The notes under the pieces: model-generated
The model's database searches: none
The model's input: only the letters and a program-made list of their open reading frames with translations
Told to the model about the DNA's origin: nothing
NCBI GenBank assembly: GCA_963817465.1
Contig: CAWFOP010000003.1
Coordinates: 124,001 to 188,000 of the forward strand
Direction: 5' to 3'
Length of the DNA: 64,000 nucleotides
DNA from: CAMPKL01 sp963817465
GTDB lineage: Bacteria; Acidobacteriota; Terriglobia; Bryobacterales; UBA6623
Part shown: one piece after another, positions 38,589 to 47,842 of the stretch
Numbering within the stretch: the first letter of the stretch is position 1
How the letters are laid out: every line of letters begins with the position of its first letter
Made by a program: the position numbers and the translations under genes

Positions 38589-39707
38589 ATGAAGAGACGG
38601 ACATTCGTGGGCCTCGCCTTCGCCGGCGCGTGCCTTGCCGACGGCGGCGGCAAGCGCGTCGTTTTGGTTTCGGGAGACGAAGAATACCGCTCCGAAGAGG
38701 GCCTTCCGCAGTTGGCGAAGATCCTTTCCCGCCATCACGGCTTCGAGACGACGGCGCTGTTTGCGACCGACCCGGCGAGCGGCATCGTCAATCCCAATCT
38801 CCGCGACAACATCGGCGGCCTCGAGGCCCTGCGAAGCGCCGATTTACTCATCATCGAGACGCGCTGGCGCAATCTTCCGGACGAGCAGATGCGCCACGTC
38901 GACGACTACCTGCGCAAAGGCAAGCCGGTGATCGGCCTGCGCACGGCCACCCACGCCTTCGCCGCCCCGGACGCGGCGCACGCCAAGGTCCGCGAGTACG
39001 CCGGAATGCTCAGCCGAGCGCGGCGCGAAGGCCGCGAGGCTCCGCCGCCGCCCGCCGTCAGCGACGCCGAGTGGGGGACCTACGGTCATTACGGCGACGG
39101 CTACTTCGGTCCCAAGAAGGCTTGGGCGGACGGCTTCGGGCGGCTGGTGATCGGCGAGCATTGGGTCGCGCACCACGGCGATCACAAGAACGAGTCGACG
39201 CGCGGCGTCATCGCGCCGGGCATGCGCCGGCATCCAGTCCTCAACGGGATCGAGGACGGCGACATCTGGGGTCCGAGCGACGTCTACACGGTGCGGCTGC
39301 CGCTGCCCGGCGACACGAAGCCGCTGGTGCTGGGGCAAGTGCTGGCGCGACGCGGCAAGTATGACGAAAGCGACCCGCGCTACGGCATGCGCCCGGACGA
39401 CGGCCCTCCCGTCGCGGCGAAGAACGACCCGATGATGCCGGTCGCCTGGACGAAGACATATGCCATTCCCGGCGGCAAGCGCGGGCGTGTGTTCGCGACG
39501 ACGATGGGCGCCTCGACGGACCTGCTGTCGGAGGGCGTGCGGCGCATGATCGTCAACGGCGCGTATTGGACGCTCGGCATGGAAAGCCGCATTCCCGCCG
39601 CGGGATCGCAAGTCGATCTGGTCGGCTCGTACCGGCCGTCGCAATTTGAAACCTATCCCGACGAGTACTGGGTCGAGAAGGCGTTGCGGCCGGCGGACCT
39701 ACGCTGA
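38589..39707 (+). CDS. ThuA-like class I amidotransferase-fold protein, exported
   Basis: A 372-residue protein with the ThuA (trehalose utilisation) fold, a class I glutamine amidotransferase-like flavodoxin-type domain. MKRRTFVGLAFAGACLADG at the N-terminus is a short signal with Arg pair. Segments VVLVSGDEEYRSEEGLPQLAKIL, LIIETRWRNLPDEQM and GKPVIGLRTATHAF match the N-half of ThuA homologues; the second half has GEHWVAHHGDHKNESTRG and DIWGPSDVYTV. The predicted nucleophile position is Arg-Thr rather than Cys (GLRTATH), as usual in ThuA, so it is not a glutaminase. Function in sugar metabolism is presumptive. TAGCAT hexamer (38575-38580) lies 8 nt before the start. Confidence 0.85.
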   Translation: MKRRTFVGLAFAGACLADGGGKRVVLVSGDEEYRSEEGLPQLAKILSRHHGFETTALFATDPASGIVNPNLRDNIGGLEALRSADLLIIETRWRNLPDEQMRHVDDYLRKGKPVIGLRTATHAFAAPDAAHAKVREYAGMLSRARREGREAPPPPAVSDAEWGTYGHYGDGYFGPKKAWADGFGRLVIGEHWVAHHGDHKNESTRGVIAPGMRRHPVLNGIEDGDIWGPSDVYTVRLPLPGDTKPLVLGQVLARRGKYDESDPRYGMRPDDGPPVAAKNDPMMPVAWTKTYAIPGGKRGRVFATTMGASTDLLSEGVRRMIVNGAYWTLGMESRIPAAGSQVDLVGSYRPSQFETYPDEYWVEKALRPADLR

Positions 39708-39859
39708 TTCAGCGCGCACTCCCCCTCCATCGACCATCGGCGCGCTTTCGCACAGCACGACCGGCGGTTTGCGTAACACAGTCATTCGCAGCAGCCTCTG
39801 CTCGGTGGGCCGGCGCTGACGGGCGCGGCTCCGACCACACTAAGAAAGGAGAACAATCG

Positions 39860-40207
39860 ATGGAGTACGACCAAAACCAAAGTGCCGACACCGAAACGAG
39901 CGCCATCCACACAAATGGCGGCGATTCGTCGAAGCCGGAACAGTATCGCGTCAAGGCGGCGGATGCGCTGCATGAGGGCGCCGAGAAGGCCCGCGAATGG
40001 GGTTCGGAATCTCCGGGCGGAAACCGCACGACCCGCTGGGGTGAAAACGCCGGCGAAGGTCTCGACAATGCTTCCGAGTACCTCCGGGACCACTCGCTCG
40101 ACGAGATCACCCACGACGTCACCGACTGGACGCGGCGGCACCCGACTCCCGCTCTGCTTTGCGCTTTGACTCTGGGCTTCTTGGCCGGGCGCGCCATCCG
40201 CAGTTGA
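39860..40207 (+). CDS. YqjD/ElaB-like membrane-anchored protein
   Basis: A 115-residue protein with a long hydrophilic N-terminus (Gln, Ser, Asn, Gly-rich), a charged helix (EYLRDHSLDEITHDVTDWTRR) and a C-terminal hydrophobic hairpin (ALLCALTLGFLAGRAIRS). This arrangement matches DUF883-type YqjD/ElaB proteins, which anchor ribosomes or other partners to the inner membrane in stationary phase. AAAGGAG lies 8 nt upstream. Starts the four-gene envelope cassette ending with the BrkB protein. Confidence 0.7.
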   Translation: MEYDQNQSADTETSAIHTNGGDSSKPEQYRVKAADALHEGAEKAREWGSESPGGNRTTRWGENAGEGLDNASEYLRDHSLDEITHDVTDWTRRHPTPALLCALTLGFLAGRAIRS

Positions 40208-40232
40208 TCGGCGCTGTTCGAGGAGAAACGGC

Positions 40233-40619
40233 ATGGAGCCCGAAGACAAATCGGTAGGAGAGTTAATGGGAGAGAGTATCGAGCATGTGCGAGAAATCTT
40301 CCGCGCGGAGTTGCGACTCGCAACTGTCGAGGTGAAGCAGGAGGCTGCGAAAGCGGGCCGCGGCGCCGTGCTGCTCGGATCAGCGGCCTTATTCGCCGTT
40401 TTCGGAGTCAACTTCGTGCTGTGGGCGAGCGTGCTGGCGCTGGCGCCGGAAATGCCGAACTGGCTCGCGGCGCTGATTGTGGCGGGCGTGGCATTGCTGC
40501 TCGCACTCGCTTTGGCTCTCGCGGGCAAATCAGCTTTTGACAGTGTGAAGCCGATACCCCAGGGAGCGGCGCGGCAGATGGAGGAGACCGTAAAATGGGC
40601 CAAGAGGCAACCGTCCTAG
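40233..40619 (+). CDS. YqjE-like phage-holin-type membrane protein
   Basis: 128 residues, two membrane helices at about 45-72 and 79-100 (GAVLLGSAALFAVFGVNFVL and LIVAGVALLLALALAL) after an N-terminal amphipathic segment VREIFRAELRLATVEVKQEA. This is the actinobacteriophage holin (phage_holin_3_6)/YqjE pattern. 25 bp after the YqjD-like gene and overlapping the next by 25 bp. Not evidence of a prophage: no other phage gene is near. Confidence 0.8.
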   Translation: MEPEDKSVGELMGESIEHVREIFRAELRLATVEVKQEAAKAGRGAVLLGSAALFAVFGVNFVLWASVLALAPEMPNWLAALIVAGVALLLALALALAGKSAFDSVKPIPQGAARQMEETVKWAKRQPS

Positions 40620-40972
40620 AACACCACATCCAACAGGAGAGGGCGCAGTTGGCGGAAAGCGTGAACCGGCTCGAACGCAGGGTCTCGCGAGCCGCGGACT
40701 GGCGCTATCAGTACGCCCGCCACCCGACGTCGGCGCTGGGGATCGCGTTTGCGACCGGCGTGTTCCTGGCCGGAATCGGCGCGTCGCGCCGCGGCGGCGA
40801 ACCGACGACGCGGGCGGGATCCGGCGAACGAATCGGCCGCAGACATGAATCCGACTCAGGCTCAATGTTCGATGAGCTTCTGATCGGGCTGCAAGCGGCC
40901 GTAGTCGGCGTGGTCAGCAACGAATTGAGAGAGTACTTGCGACACCGCTTCGATTACGGCCGCCAACAATAG
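40595..40972 (+). CDS. DUF3618/YqjK-like protein
   Basis: 125 residues. N-terminus IQQERAQLAESVNRLERRVSR is a coiled-coil resembling DUF3618 (IEQTRAELGETV-like); then a hydrophobic segment SALGIAFATGVFLAGIGAS and a C-terminal helix IGLQAAVVGVVSNELREYL. In the order holin-type, then small coiled-coil protein, this corresponds to E. coli YqjE-YqjK. It overlaps the upstream gene by 25 bp. Confidence 0.7.
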   Translation: MGQEATVLEHHIQQERAQLAESVNRLERRVSRAADWRYQYARHPTSALGIAFATGVFLAGIGASRRGGEPTTRAGSGERIGRRHESDSGSMFDELLIGLQAAVVGVVSNELREYLRHRFDYGRQQ

Positions 40973-40979
40973 TTTTCGG

Positions 40980-41011
40980 GAGCCGCTCCAACACCGCGGG
41001 AAGAGCGGCTC
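40980..41011. other. hairpin between YqjK-like gene and brkB-like gene
   Basis: Nine-bp arms GAGCCGCTC / GAGCGGCTC around a 14-nt loop, directly after the stop at 40972 and before AAGGAGG at 41024. No T-run follows, so it is a processing or attenuation hairpin rather than a classical intrinsic terminator. Confidence 0.6.
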
Positions 41012-41034
41012 TGAACCCTCGTTAAGGAGGCAGA

Positions 41035-41958
41035 GTGGCGGGGAAGCTCTTACCAGCGCTCAAGAGGACTTTTTCACAGTTTATTGAAGACGACTGCATG
41101 ATGATGGCGTCTTCCCTCGCCTACTACACGATCTTTTCCCTCCCTCCGTTGATGTACATGAGCGTGGCCGCGGCCGGGTGGATCTTCGGACCTCAAGCCG
41201 TGGAGCGGGAAGTCATGGGCCAAATTCGGACCGTGATCGGCCCCGGCGTGGCGCAGGAAATCCAAACAATGCTGCGGTATACCGCCCAACAGACCGACGA
41301 AGGAGGTTGGACGCTGATCGTGGGCTTGGGCGCCCTGATGTTTGCGGCCACCGGCGTTTTCGTACAGCTCCAGGCGGCGTTGAACCGCACTTGGAACGTG
41401 CGCGCCGATCCGGACGCGGGCGGCGTTCGCAATTTCGTCGGAAAAAGGCTGACCTCGATCGGAATGCTGCTCGGGGTGGCGTTCTTGATGATCGTATCGT
41501 TGATCGTTTCCGCAATCCTCTCCGCCGCAAGTCACTTGGCGGCGGGCATGCTGCCGCCGATGCTCACTTCCGGCGCAATGCGAGCCCTCTCGTTGGGGGT
41601 CAATATCGCCGTGTTCACCGCCATCTTCGCAACGATCCTGCGCTTCCTGCCCGACGCCGAAATCGAATGGAAAGACGTCTGGGCCGGCGCGCTGGCGACG
41701 TCTCTGCTGTTCGAGCTCGGCAAAGAGGCGCTGGGCTGGTACATGGGGCGCGGCGAGTTGGGACAACAGTTCGGCGCTTCGGGTTCGCTTGCCGTTGTGA
41801 TGCTGTGGAGCTATTACGCGGCGATGATCCTGCTGCTGGGAGCGGAATTCACCGAAGCCTGGGCCTGGGCGAACGGGCACAAAATCATGCCCGAGCCCGG
41901 GGCGATCAAGATCGAACGCCGCGAGCTGCGCGATTACAGCGTCGCGGCGCGGTCCTAA
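41035..41958 (+). CDS. YihY/BrkB-family inner membrane protein
   Basis: 307 residues with six hydrophobic segments (roughly residues 35-58, 96-118, 140-165, 184-205, 220-240, 252-275). Family landmarks: MMASSLAYYTIFSLPPLMYM and QQFGASGSLAVVMLWSYYAAMILLLGAEFTEAWA. Start is GTG at 41035, set by AAGGAGG at 41024-41030 with 4 nt spacing. Members are annotated virulence BrkB or YihY; the biochemical role is unsettled. Its stop overlaps that of the convergent RND pump by 4 bp (41955-41958). Likely an envelope-stress partner of the three small proteins upstream. Confidence 0.93.
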   Translation: MAGKLLPALKRTFSQFIEDDCMMMASSLAYYTIFSLPPLMYMSVAAAGWIFGPQAVEREVMGQIRTVIGPGVAQEIQTMLRYTAQQTDEGGWTLIVGLGALMFAATGVFVQLQAALNRTWNVRADPDAGGVRNFVGKRLTSIGMLLGVAFLMIVSLIVSAILSAASHLAAGMLPPMLTSGAMRALSLGVNIAVFTAIFATILRFLPDAEIEWKDVWAGALATSLLFELGKEALGWYMGRGELGQQFGASGSLAVVMLWSYYAAMILLLGAEFTEAWAWANGHKIMPEPGAIKIERRELRDYSVAARS

Positions 41959-44900
41959 TAGCCGCGATCGATCTGAGAACGAGCGACGCGCAAACCGGGC
42001 CGCTCTCCGTCGCTGCCCGCCGCCGGAAGCTCATGATCGGCGTCAACCGACTTCGTACGGCGCCCGTAGAGCCAGCTTGCGAGCCCCTTGAAGTCTTCGA
42101 GGATCACGTAGAGCGAAGGGACCAGGCCCAGGGTGATGAACGTCGAGAACAAAACGCCGAAGGCCAGCGCGACGGCCATGGGAATCAAGAATTGCGCCTG
42201 TACGCTGCGCTCGAGCATCAAGGGAGTGATGCCGGCCGCCGTGGTGAGCGAGGTCAACAGAATAGGCCGGAAGCGCACCACGGCCGCATTGACGACGCAC
42301 TGCTCGAGCGGCATGCCGTCGTTGCGGTGCTGGTTGATGAATGTGACCAGCACAAGCGAGTCGTTGACGACGACGCCGGCCAAGGCGACCACGCCGCACA
42401 TCGATAGGATGCTCATCGACATGCCCATGATCACGTGGCCCCAAATGGCGCCGACGATGCCGAACGGCACCGCCGACATCACGATCGCCGGCTGCAGGTA
42501 CGAACCGAACGGGATGGCGATCAGGGCATAGATCGCGAACATGGCCGCCGCGAAGCCGATCGCCAGCGCCTGCATCGTCTCCATCTGATCCTGCTGCGCG
42601 CCTTCGAAGGTGTACCGCACGCCGCGGTGCCGCTGCATCAGCGCGGGCAAGAACTTTTCTTGCATATCGGCGAGCACTTCGTTCGCATTGGCGATCGACT
42701 CGTCCACTTCGGCCTGCACGTTGATCGTGCGCTCGCGGTCGACGCGCGTAATCGAGGCGAACCCGCGACCGATGGTTGCGTCGGCGACGGTCGAGAAAGG
42801 CACTTCGCCGCCGTCGGGCGTGCGGATGCGCATGCGCTCGAGATCGCCCAGCGATTCGCGTTCCCGCTCCGGGTAGCGCACCATCACGCGAATGTCGTCG
42901 CGGCCGCGCTGAATGCGCTGCGCTTCTTCGCCGAAGAACGCCTGCCGCACTTGGCGGCCCAGGTCCTCCAAGTTGAGACCCAGAGCTTGAGCTTCGGACG
43001 TGATGGCAAGCTTGACCTCCGGCTTGCCGCCGCGAAACGTATCGGTGATGTCGAGCACGCCGGGGTATTCCGCCAGCTTCGTCTTGATCTCGCCGGCGAC
43101 GTTTTGAAGTTGCGCCATGTCGCGGCCGATGAGTTGGACGTCGATCGCCTTGCCGCCCCCGATCAGATCGGCGGTGTAGGTCAGCTCGACGACGTCGGGA
43201 ATCGCCGGCGTCAAGTCCCGCCAGCGATTGGCGATCTCAGCCGCCGTGACCGAGCGGTTCTCAGACGGCGTGAGCTGGATGTTGATTTCCCCTTGGTTGG
43301 CGGAGCTGAACGAGGCCCGCCTGTCGCCGCTGTTTTGCGCCGACATCACCTTGAACGGCTGCTCGCCGATCGAAGTCAACATGTGCTCGTGGATCGGCGT
43401 TCCCTGTTTTTGCTCGATCTCGGCGAGCAGTTGGCCGGCCGCCGTCTCGATCTTGCGCATGGCCTCCGCGGTCACCTCCGCGGGGGTCTCTTGCGGCAGC
43501 GTGAGGTCGGCGACGACATTGTCGGACTCGACCTGCGGGAAAAAGACGAACTTGACCAGGCCGCCGCCGACGAGTCCGGCGGTGATCAGCAATGTCGCTA
43601 CGGCGACCGCCACCGTGAGGTAGCGCCACTCGACGGCGATGGCGATCGCCGGCCGATAGACCTTGTGAACGAACCAAAACAGGCCGTCGCTGAATAGGTT
43701 GAAGAACCCGTTCCACACCCTCGAGATCGGATTTTCCTTGCCCGGATCTGGAGGGCCGTGGTGGTGCGACAGGTGGGACGGCAGGATGAGCTGCGATTCG
43801 AGCAGCGAGAACAACAGCGTCGGAATGACGATGCAAGGAATCACGCGCCAGATCTTGCCGTTCACGCCCGGCACAAACAGCATCGGAGCGAACGCGGCGA
43901 CGGTCGTCAGAACGCCGAAAATCACGGGTACGGCTACTTCTTGCGCTCCGGTGATCGCGGACGCCAGGCCTTCGCCGCCGCGCTCCTGGTGCTCGTAGAT
44001 GCTCTCGCCGACGACGATGGCGTCGTCGACGACGATGCCCAACACGAGGATGAACGAGAACAGCGAGATCATATTTACCGACACGTCGAGCGTCGGCATC
44101 ATCGCGATCGCGCCGAGGAACGAGACCGGAATGCCAAGCGTGACCCAGAACGCCAGACGCAGGCGCAAAAACAGCGTCAGGACCAAGAAGACCAGCACGA
44201 GGCCGCTGAGCGCGTTTCTGAGCAGCAAGTCCATGCGGCCTTTGAGGACGCGCGCCTGATCGGCCCAGGCCGTCAGCTTGATGCCGGGCGGCAGGCGCGG
44301 CTGCATCTCGGCGATATAGCCGTGCACCGCATCGGCGATGTCGATCGCGCTCTGATCGCCGACGCGAAAGACCTGCACGAGCACAGCGGACTTGCCGTCG
44401 AGCCGCGAGGACTGATCGGTGTCTTCGAAGCCGTCGACGACGCGCGCCACGTCGGAGAGCAGCAAGCGCGTGCCGTCGGGCCGCGTCAGCAGCGTCAGGC
44501 GCTCGAACTCATCGCCGCGGTAGGCCTGGCCTTGGGTGCGCAGCAGGATCTCGCCGGTCTCGGTTTTCACCGAGCCGCCGGGAAGATCGAGAGAGCTGCG
44601 CCGCACGGCGTTGGCGACGAAATCGAAGGTGATGTTGTGGCGGCGCAGCGCTTGTTCGGAGACTTCGATGGAGATCTCGTAAGGGCGCGCGTTCTTGAGA
44701 TCCGCTTGTGAGATGCGCGGGTCTTCGAGCAGGTCGTCCCGCACGCGCTCGCCGAGGCGCTTGAGCGTGAGCTCGTCGGTGTCGCCCGAGATCGAGAGGT
44801 TGATGACCTGCTGGCGGTTGGTGATCTCTTTGATGACCGGCTTTTCGGTCTCTTCGGGGAAGGTGTCGATCGCGTCGACGGCCGACTTGATGTCGTTGAG

Positions 44901-45215
44901 GGCTTCGCGCGTGTCGTAGCCGGTTTCGACTTCGATCAGGACGATGCCCGAACCCTCGTTGGCGGTCGAGGTGATCTTGTCGACGCCGTCGAGGCCTTGT
45001 ACGGCCTCCTCGACGCGCAGGAGCACGCCCGATTCGACTTCCTCCGGCGCGGCGCCGCGATAGTCGATCGACACCGAAACCATGTCGACCGAGATCTCCG
45101 GGAAGACTTCTTTCTTGACGAAGCCGATCGTCATCAGGCCCGCCGCGATGACGACGATCATCATCAGGTTGGCGACGACGGAATTGCGGGTGAACCAGTT
45201 GATGATTCCGTTCAT
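41955..45215 (-). CDS. RND efflux pump inner-membrane transporter
   Basis: 1086-residue resistance-nodulation-division (AcrB/HAE1-like) proton antiporter. The N-terminus INWFTRNSVVANLMMIVVIAAG starts the first helix; the transmembrane proton relay is in FILVLGIVVDDAIVVGESIYEH; two large periplasmic loops and twelve helices with the second-half SMSILSMCGVVALAGVVVNDSLVLV complete the fold. Substrate could be organic solvents, drugs or bile-type compounds. Encoded after TetR, outer-membrane factor and adaptor, in order with 6 bp from the adaptor. Convergent with brkB-like gene. Confidence 0.96.
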   Translation of the reverse strand: MNGIINWFTRNSVVANLMMIVVIAAGLMTIGFVKKEVFPEISVDMVSVSIDYRGAAPEEVESGVLLRVEEAVQGLDGVDKITSTANEGSGIVLIEVETGYDTREALNDIKSAVDAIDTFPEETEKPVIKEITNRQQVINLSISGDTDELTLKRLGERVRDDLLEDPRISQADLKNARPYEISIEVSEQALRRHNITFDFVANAVRRSSLDLPGGSVKTETGEILLRTQGQAYRGDEFERLTLLTRPDGTRLLLSDVARVVDGFEDTDQSSRLDGKSAVLVQVFRVGDQSAIDIADAVHGYIAEMQPRLPPGIKLTAWADQARVLKGRMDLLLRNALSGLVLVFLVLTLFLRLRLAFWVTLGIPVSFLGAIAMMPTLDVSVNMISLFSFILVLGIVVDDAIVVGESIYEHQERGGEGLASAITGAQEVAVPVIFGVLTTVAAFAPMLFVPGVNGKIWRVIPCIVIPTLLFSLLESQLILPSHLSHHHGPPDPGKENPISRVWNGFFNLFSDGLFWFVHKVYRPAIAIAVEWRYLTVAVAVATLLITAGLVGGGLVKFVFFPQVESDNVVADLTLPQETPAEVTAEAMRKIETAAGQLLAEIEQKQGTPIHEHMLTSIGEQPFKVMSAQNSGDRRASFSSANQGEINIQLTPSENRSVTAAEIANRWRDLTPAIPDVVELTYTADLIGGGKAIDVQLIGRDMAQLQNVAGEIKTKLAEYPGVLDITDTFRGGKPEVKLAITSEAQALGLNLEDLGRQVRQAFFGEEAQRIQRGRDDIRVMVRYPERERESLGDLERMRIRTPDGGEVPFSTVADATIGRGFASITRVDRERTINVQAEVDESIANANEVLADMQEKFLPALMQRHRGVRYTFEGAQQDQMETMQALAIGFAAAMFAIYALIAIPFGSYLQPAIVMSAVPFGIVGAIWGHVIMGMSMSILSMCGVVALAGVVVNDSLVLVTFINQHRNDGMPLEQCVVNAAVVRFRPILLTSLTTAAGITPLMLERSVQAQFLIPMAVALAFGVLFSTFITLGLVPSLYVILEDFKGLASWLYGRRTKSVDADHELPAAGSDGERPGLRVARSQIDRGY

Positions 45216-45221
45216 GACGAG

Positions 45222-46397
45222 CTAATCCGCAGCCTCTTCCACGACCCGTACTTCCATGCCTTCCACCGCCGCCTCGAGGGTCGAAACGCAGACCTTGTCG
45301 CCCGGCTCGACGCCGCCCTTGACGAGCACGCGGTCACGCTCGAGCCGCAGGATGTCGAGCTTGCGGAACTCGATCTGATTGCGGTCATTGACGACCCAAA
45401 CGGTGTCTTCGCCGCGCAGCGCGGTACGCGGCAAGGGCACGGCGTGGACCCATTTGCCCCCGATCTCGGCTTGCACGAACATGCCGACCGCCAGGGGCGG
45501 ACGGCTGCTATCGCCCGGTTGCGCGTAGGGATCGCGGACCTCGGCGATGGCCTGAATCATGCGGGTCTGCGGGTCGAGCTCCGCCTCGGTGCGGACGACG
45601 CGCCCCTCCCAGGAGTAGCGCCTGCCGCCGAACTCGGTCGACAGCGTGACCTTGGGGGCGGGCGTCTTGTCGTCCTGAGCGCGATAAGCGAGCGGCAGTT
45701 GCAAAAACTCGAGCTGATCGTCGGGAACCGGCAAGCGGACTTCGGCGACGTCGGTCGAATACACCGTGGCGACCGCCTGCCCGCGCTGTACGTATTGGCC
45801 GCGGTCGACGCTCTTGCGCCGGATGCGGCCGTTGTAAGGAGCATGGACGACCGTGCGCTCGAGGTCGTACTCCGCCTGCTCGAGGGCGGCCTGAGCCGAA
45901 GCGAGCTCGGCGTTGGCCTGGGCCAGTTGCGGCTGATGCAGCACCAGCGGAGTCGGCTCGCCCTTGCCCAGCTCTTGCCACTCCTTGCGCGCGACGTCGG
46001 CTTCCTGCTGCTCGGTCGCGACTTTCAGCTTGAACTGCGCGACAGCCGCTCGGGCGCGGACCACCGCCAGCTCGTACTCGCGCCGGTCGATCTTCATCAG
46101 CTCATCGTTGGCGTTGAAGAAACCGCCGACCGCGAGGGAGTCGGAAACCCACACGACCTTGCCCGACACTTCGGGCACGATCTCGGATTCGGTGCGCGGA
46201 GCGACGCTGCCCTCGGCGTTCACCATCAGCCGCAGCAGCTCGTCATTAGCCGTCATCACGCGAACCAGCGGCGCCTCGACGACCACCGCCTGCTTCTCGG
46301 GCGCCTGATAAGAATCCACGAGCGACTTTGCGATCAATCCGCCCCCGGCGACGACGGCCAAGGGCAACACGATCTGAAGAACTCGGCGCATCATCAT
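45222..46397 (-). CDS. RND efflux periplasmic adaptor (membrane fusion protein)
   Basis: 391 residues. N-terminal signal-anchor (LQIVLPLAVVAGGGLIAKSLV), lipoyl-type half PEVSGKVVWVSDSLAVGGFF, a coiled-coil hairpin (about residues 100-165, RARAAVAQFKLKVATEQQE), the second lipoyl half and a beta-barrel ending GVEPGDKVCVSTLEAAV. Bridges the pump and the outer-membrane factor. Start overlaps the stop of the outer-membrane factor gene by 4 bp, so translation is coupled. Confidence 0.95.
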   Translation of the reverse strand: MMMRRVLQIVLPLAVVAGGGLIAKSLVDSYQAPEKQAVVVEAPLVRVMTANDELLRLMVNAEGSVAPRTESEIVPEVSGKVVWVSDSLAVGGFFNANDELMKIDRREYELAVVRARAAVAQFKLKVATEQQEADVARKEWQELGKGEPTPLVLHQPQLAQANAELASAQAALEQAEYDLERTVVHAPYNGRIRRKSVDRGQYVQRGQAVATVYSTDVAEVRLPVPDDQLEFLQLPLAYRAQDDKTPAPKVTLSTEFGGRRYSWEGRVVRTEAELDPQTRMIQAIAEVRDPYAQPGDSSRPPLAVGMFVQAEIGGKWVHAVPLPRTALRGEDTVWVVNDRNQIEFRKLDILRLERDRVLVKGGVEPGDKVCVSTLEAAVEGMEVRVVEEAAD

Positions 46398-47842
46398 AAA
46401 GTCTTCCTCCCAGCGGACGGGTCCGGCTTGACCTGCGAGGGGACGGTCATCGTGAAGCCGCCTCCCAAAGCCAAATGCAAATCGACGCGGTTATCGAGAC
46501 GCGCCCGGCGGACGGCCAGCCAGGCGGATTCGGAGTCGAGCGCCGTGCGTTGCGAATCGAGCACGGTGATGATGTCGGCCAAGCCGCTGCGATAGCGCTC
46601 TTCGGCCAGCTCTTGGGCCTTCATCGCGTTCTTCACCGCCGAGTCGAGCGATTCTTCGCGCTGCTCTAAGTAGTGGTCCGCTGCCAGGGAGACCTCGACC
46701 TCGCGGTAGGCGTGCAACACCTCGTTTTCATAAAGCGCGGCGGCCTCGCGGGCGGCGGCTTCGGACTGCCGCACCGTCGCCTTGAGGCGTCCGTTATTGA
46801 AGATCGGCTGCGTCAGCCCGCCCAACAAATTCCAGATGAAGACTTCGCCGCTCAAGATGTCTTGCAGGCGATTGGTCGAAGTGCCGGTGGCGCTGGTGAG
46901 CGAAAAGCTGGGCCGCAGCGCCGCCTTGTCTTGCTCGATGCGCGCGTCGGCCGCCAGCAAACGCCGCTCCGACGCCAGCAGGTCCGGCCGGCGATGCACG
47001 AGCTCTGAAGGCAAACCGGCCGGCACGCCCTTGGGCGGGTCCGGCAGGTCTTCGGCCAACGCGTATTCCGCCGCGGGGTACTTGCCGACCAGGATCTCGA
47101 GCTCGCGAACGGAGGCGTCCGCCTGCTGTTGGCGCTGTTGCAGCAGAGCCTTCGCTTGATCGACGGCGGTCAGCGCCAGGCGCAGATCGAGCGAAGGCCG
47201 CACGCCCGCCTCGAAGCGCGCCCGAACGCGCTGGGCCGAAAGCTCGAAGCTCTCGACCGTCGCCCGCGCCAGCCCGACTTGCCGCTTCGCTTCGATCGCG
47301 GCGAACCAAGCCTTGGCCGTCTGACCGGTCAGCGAAAGCCGCGCCCCGGCCAGGTCGGCTTCAGAAGCTTGCAGCTCGGAGACGGCGGCGAGTTGGCCGG
47401 CCTTGATCTTGCCCCAGACGTCCGCTTCCCAGCTTAGATTGAGCGACAACCCCGCCGTGGTGACGGTGTTCGACAGCACTTCGCCCTCATGGCCCGGAAT
47501 CGGCAGGCCGATGAAGTTGAGCCGCTGCCGCTGGCGGCTGAACCCAGCCGAGACTTCCGGCAGCGACGCCGCGCCGGCGATGCGGGCCTGCGCCTCGGCG
47601 GCGTCGATGCGCGCAGCCGCTGCGGCGAGGTCCTTGTTGCGCTCGAGCGCCTCATGGATGGCCTTGTCGAGGCCCGGATCGGTGAAGTACTCCCACCAGT
47701 CGCCGCGAACCGGAACGGTTTGGTCGGGAGCGGCGCTCCAGGCCTGCGGCGCTTCGACGGTGAAGGCCCGGTCCGGGCGGTCAACCGTCTGGGCGCAGCC
47801 CGCCAGCACGGCGGCGAGGGCAAGGCAAAAGAAAAGTCTCAT
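46394..47842 (-). CDS. outer-membrane factor (NodT family) lipoprotein
   Basis: 482 residues of the TolC/NodT outer-membrane factor family. Lipoprotein signal RLFFCLALAAVLAGC. NodT-type features: WWEYFTDPGLDKAIHEALERNKDL near the N-terminus, ISWEA-type LSWEADVWGKIK, RPDLLASERRLLAADARI and LGGLTQPIFNNGRLKATV. Forms the exit duct. Overlaps the TetR gene stop by 4 bp. Complete tripartite system with the next two genes. Confidence 0.95.
   Translation of the reverse strand: MRLFFCLALAAVLAGCAQTVDRPDRAFTVEAPQAWSAAPDQTVPVRGDWWEYFTDPGLDKAIHEALERNKDLAAAAARIDAAEAQARIAGAASLPEVSAGFSRQRQRLNFIGLPIPGHEGEVLSNTVTTAGLSLNLSWEADVWGKIKAGQLAAVSELQASEADLAGARLSLTGQTAKAWFAAIEAKRQVGLARATVESFELSAQRVRARFEAGVRPSLDLRLALTAVDQAKALLQQRQQQADASVRELEILVGKYPAAEYALAEDLPDPPKGVPAGLPSELVHRRPDLLASERRLLAADARIEQDKAALRPSFSLTSATGTSTNRLQDILSGEVFIWNLLGGLTQPIFNNGRLKATVRQSEAAAREAAALYENEVLHAYREVEVSLAADHYLEQREESLDSAVKNAMKAQELAEERYRSGLADIITVLDSQRTALDSESAWLAVRRARLDNRVDLHLALGGGFTMTVPSQVKPDPSAGRKTL

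Noticed and set aside
40233..40619. Prophage suspected from a holin-type protein
   Set aside because: Holin family here is the YqjE-like cellular type; no other phage gene, integrase or att site nearby.
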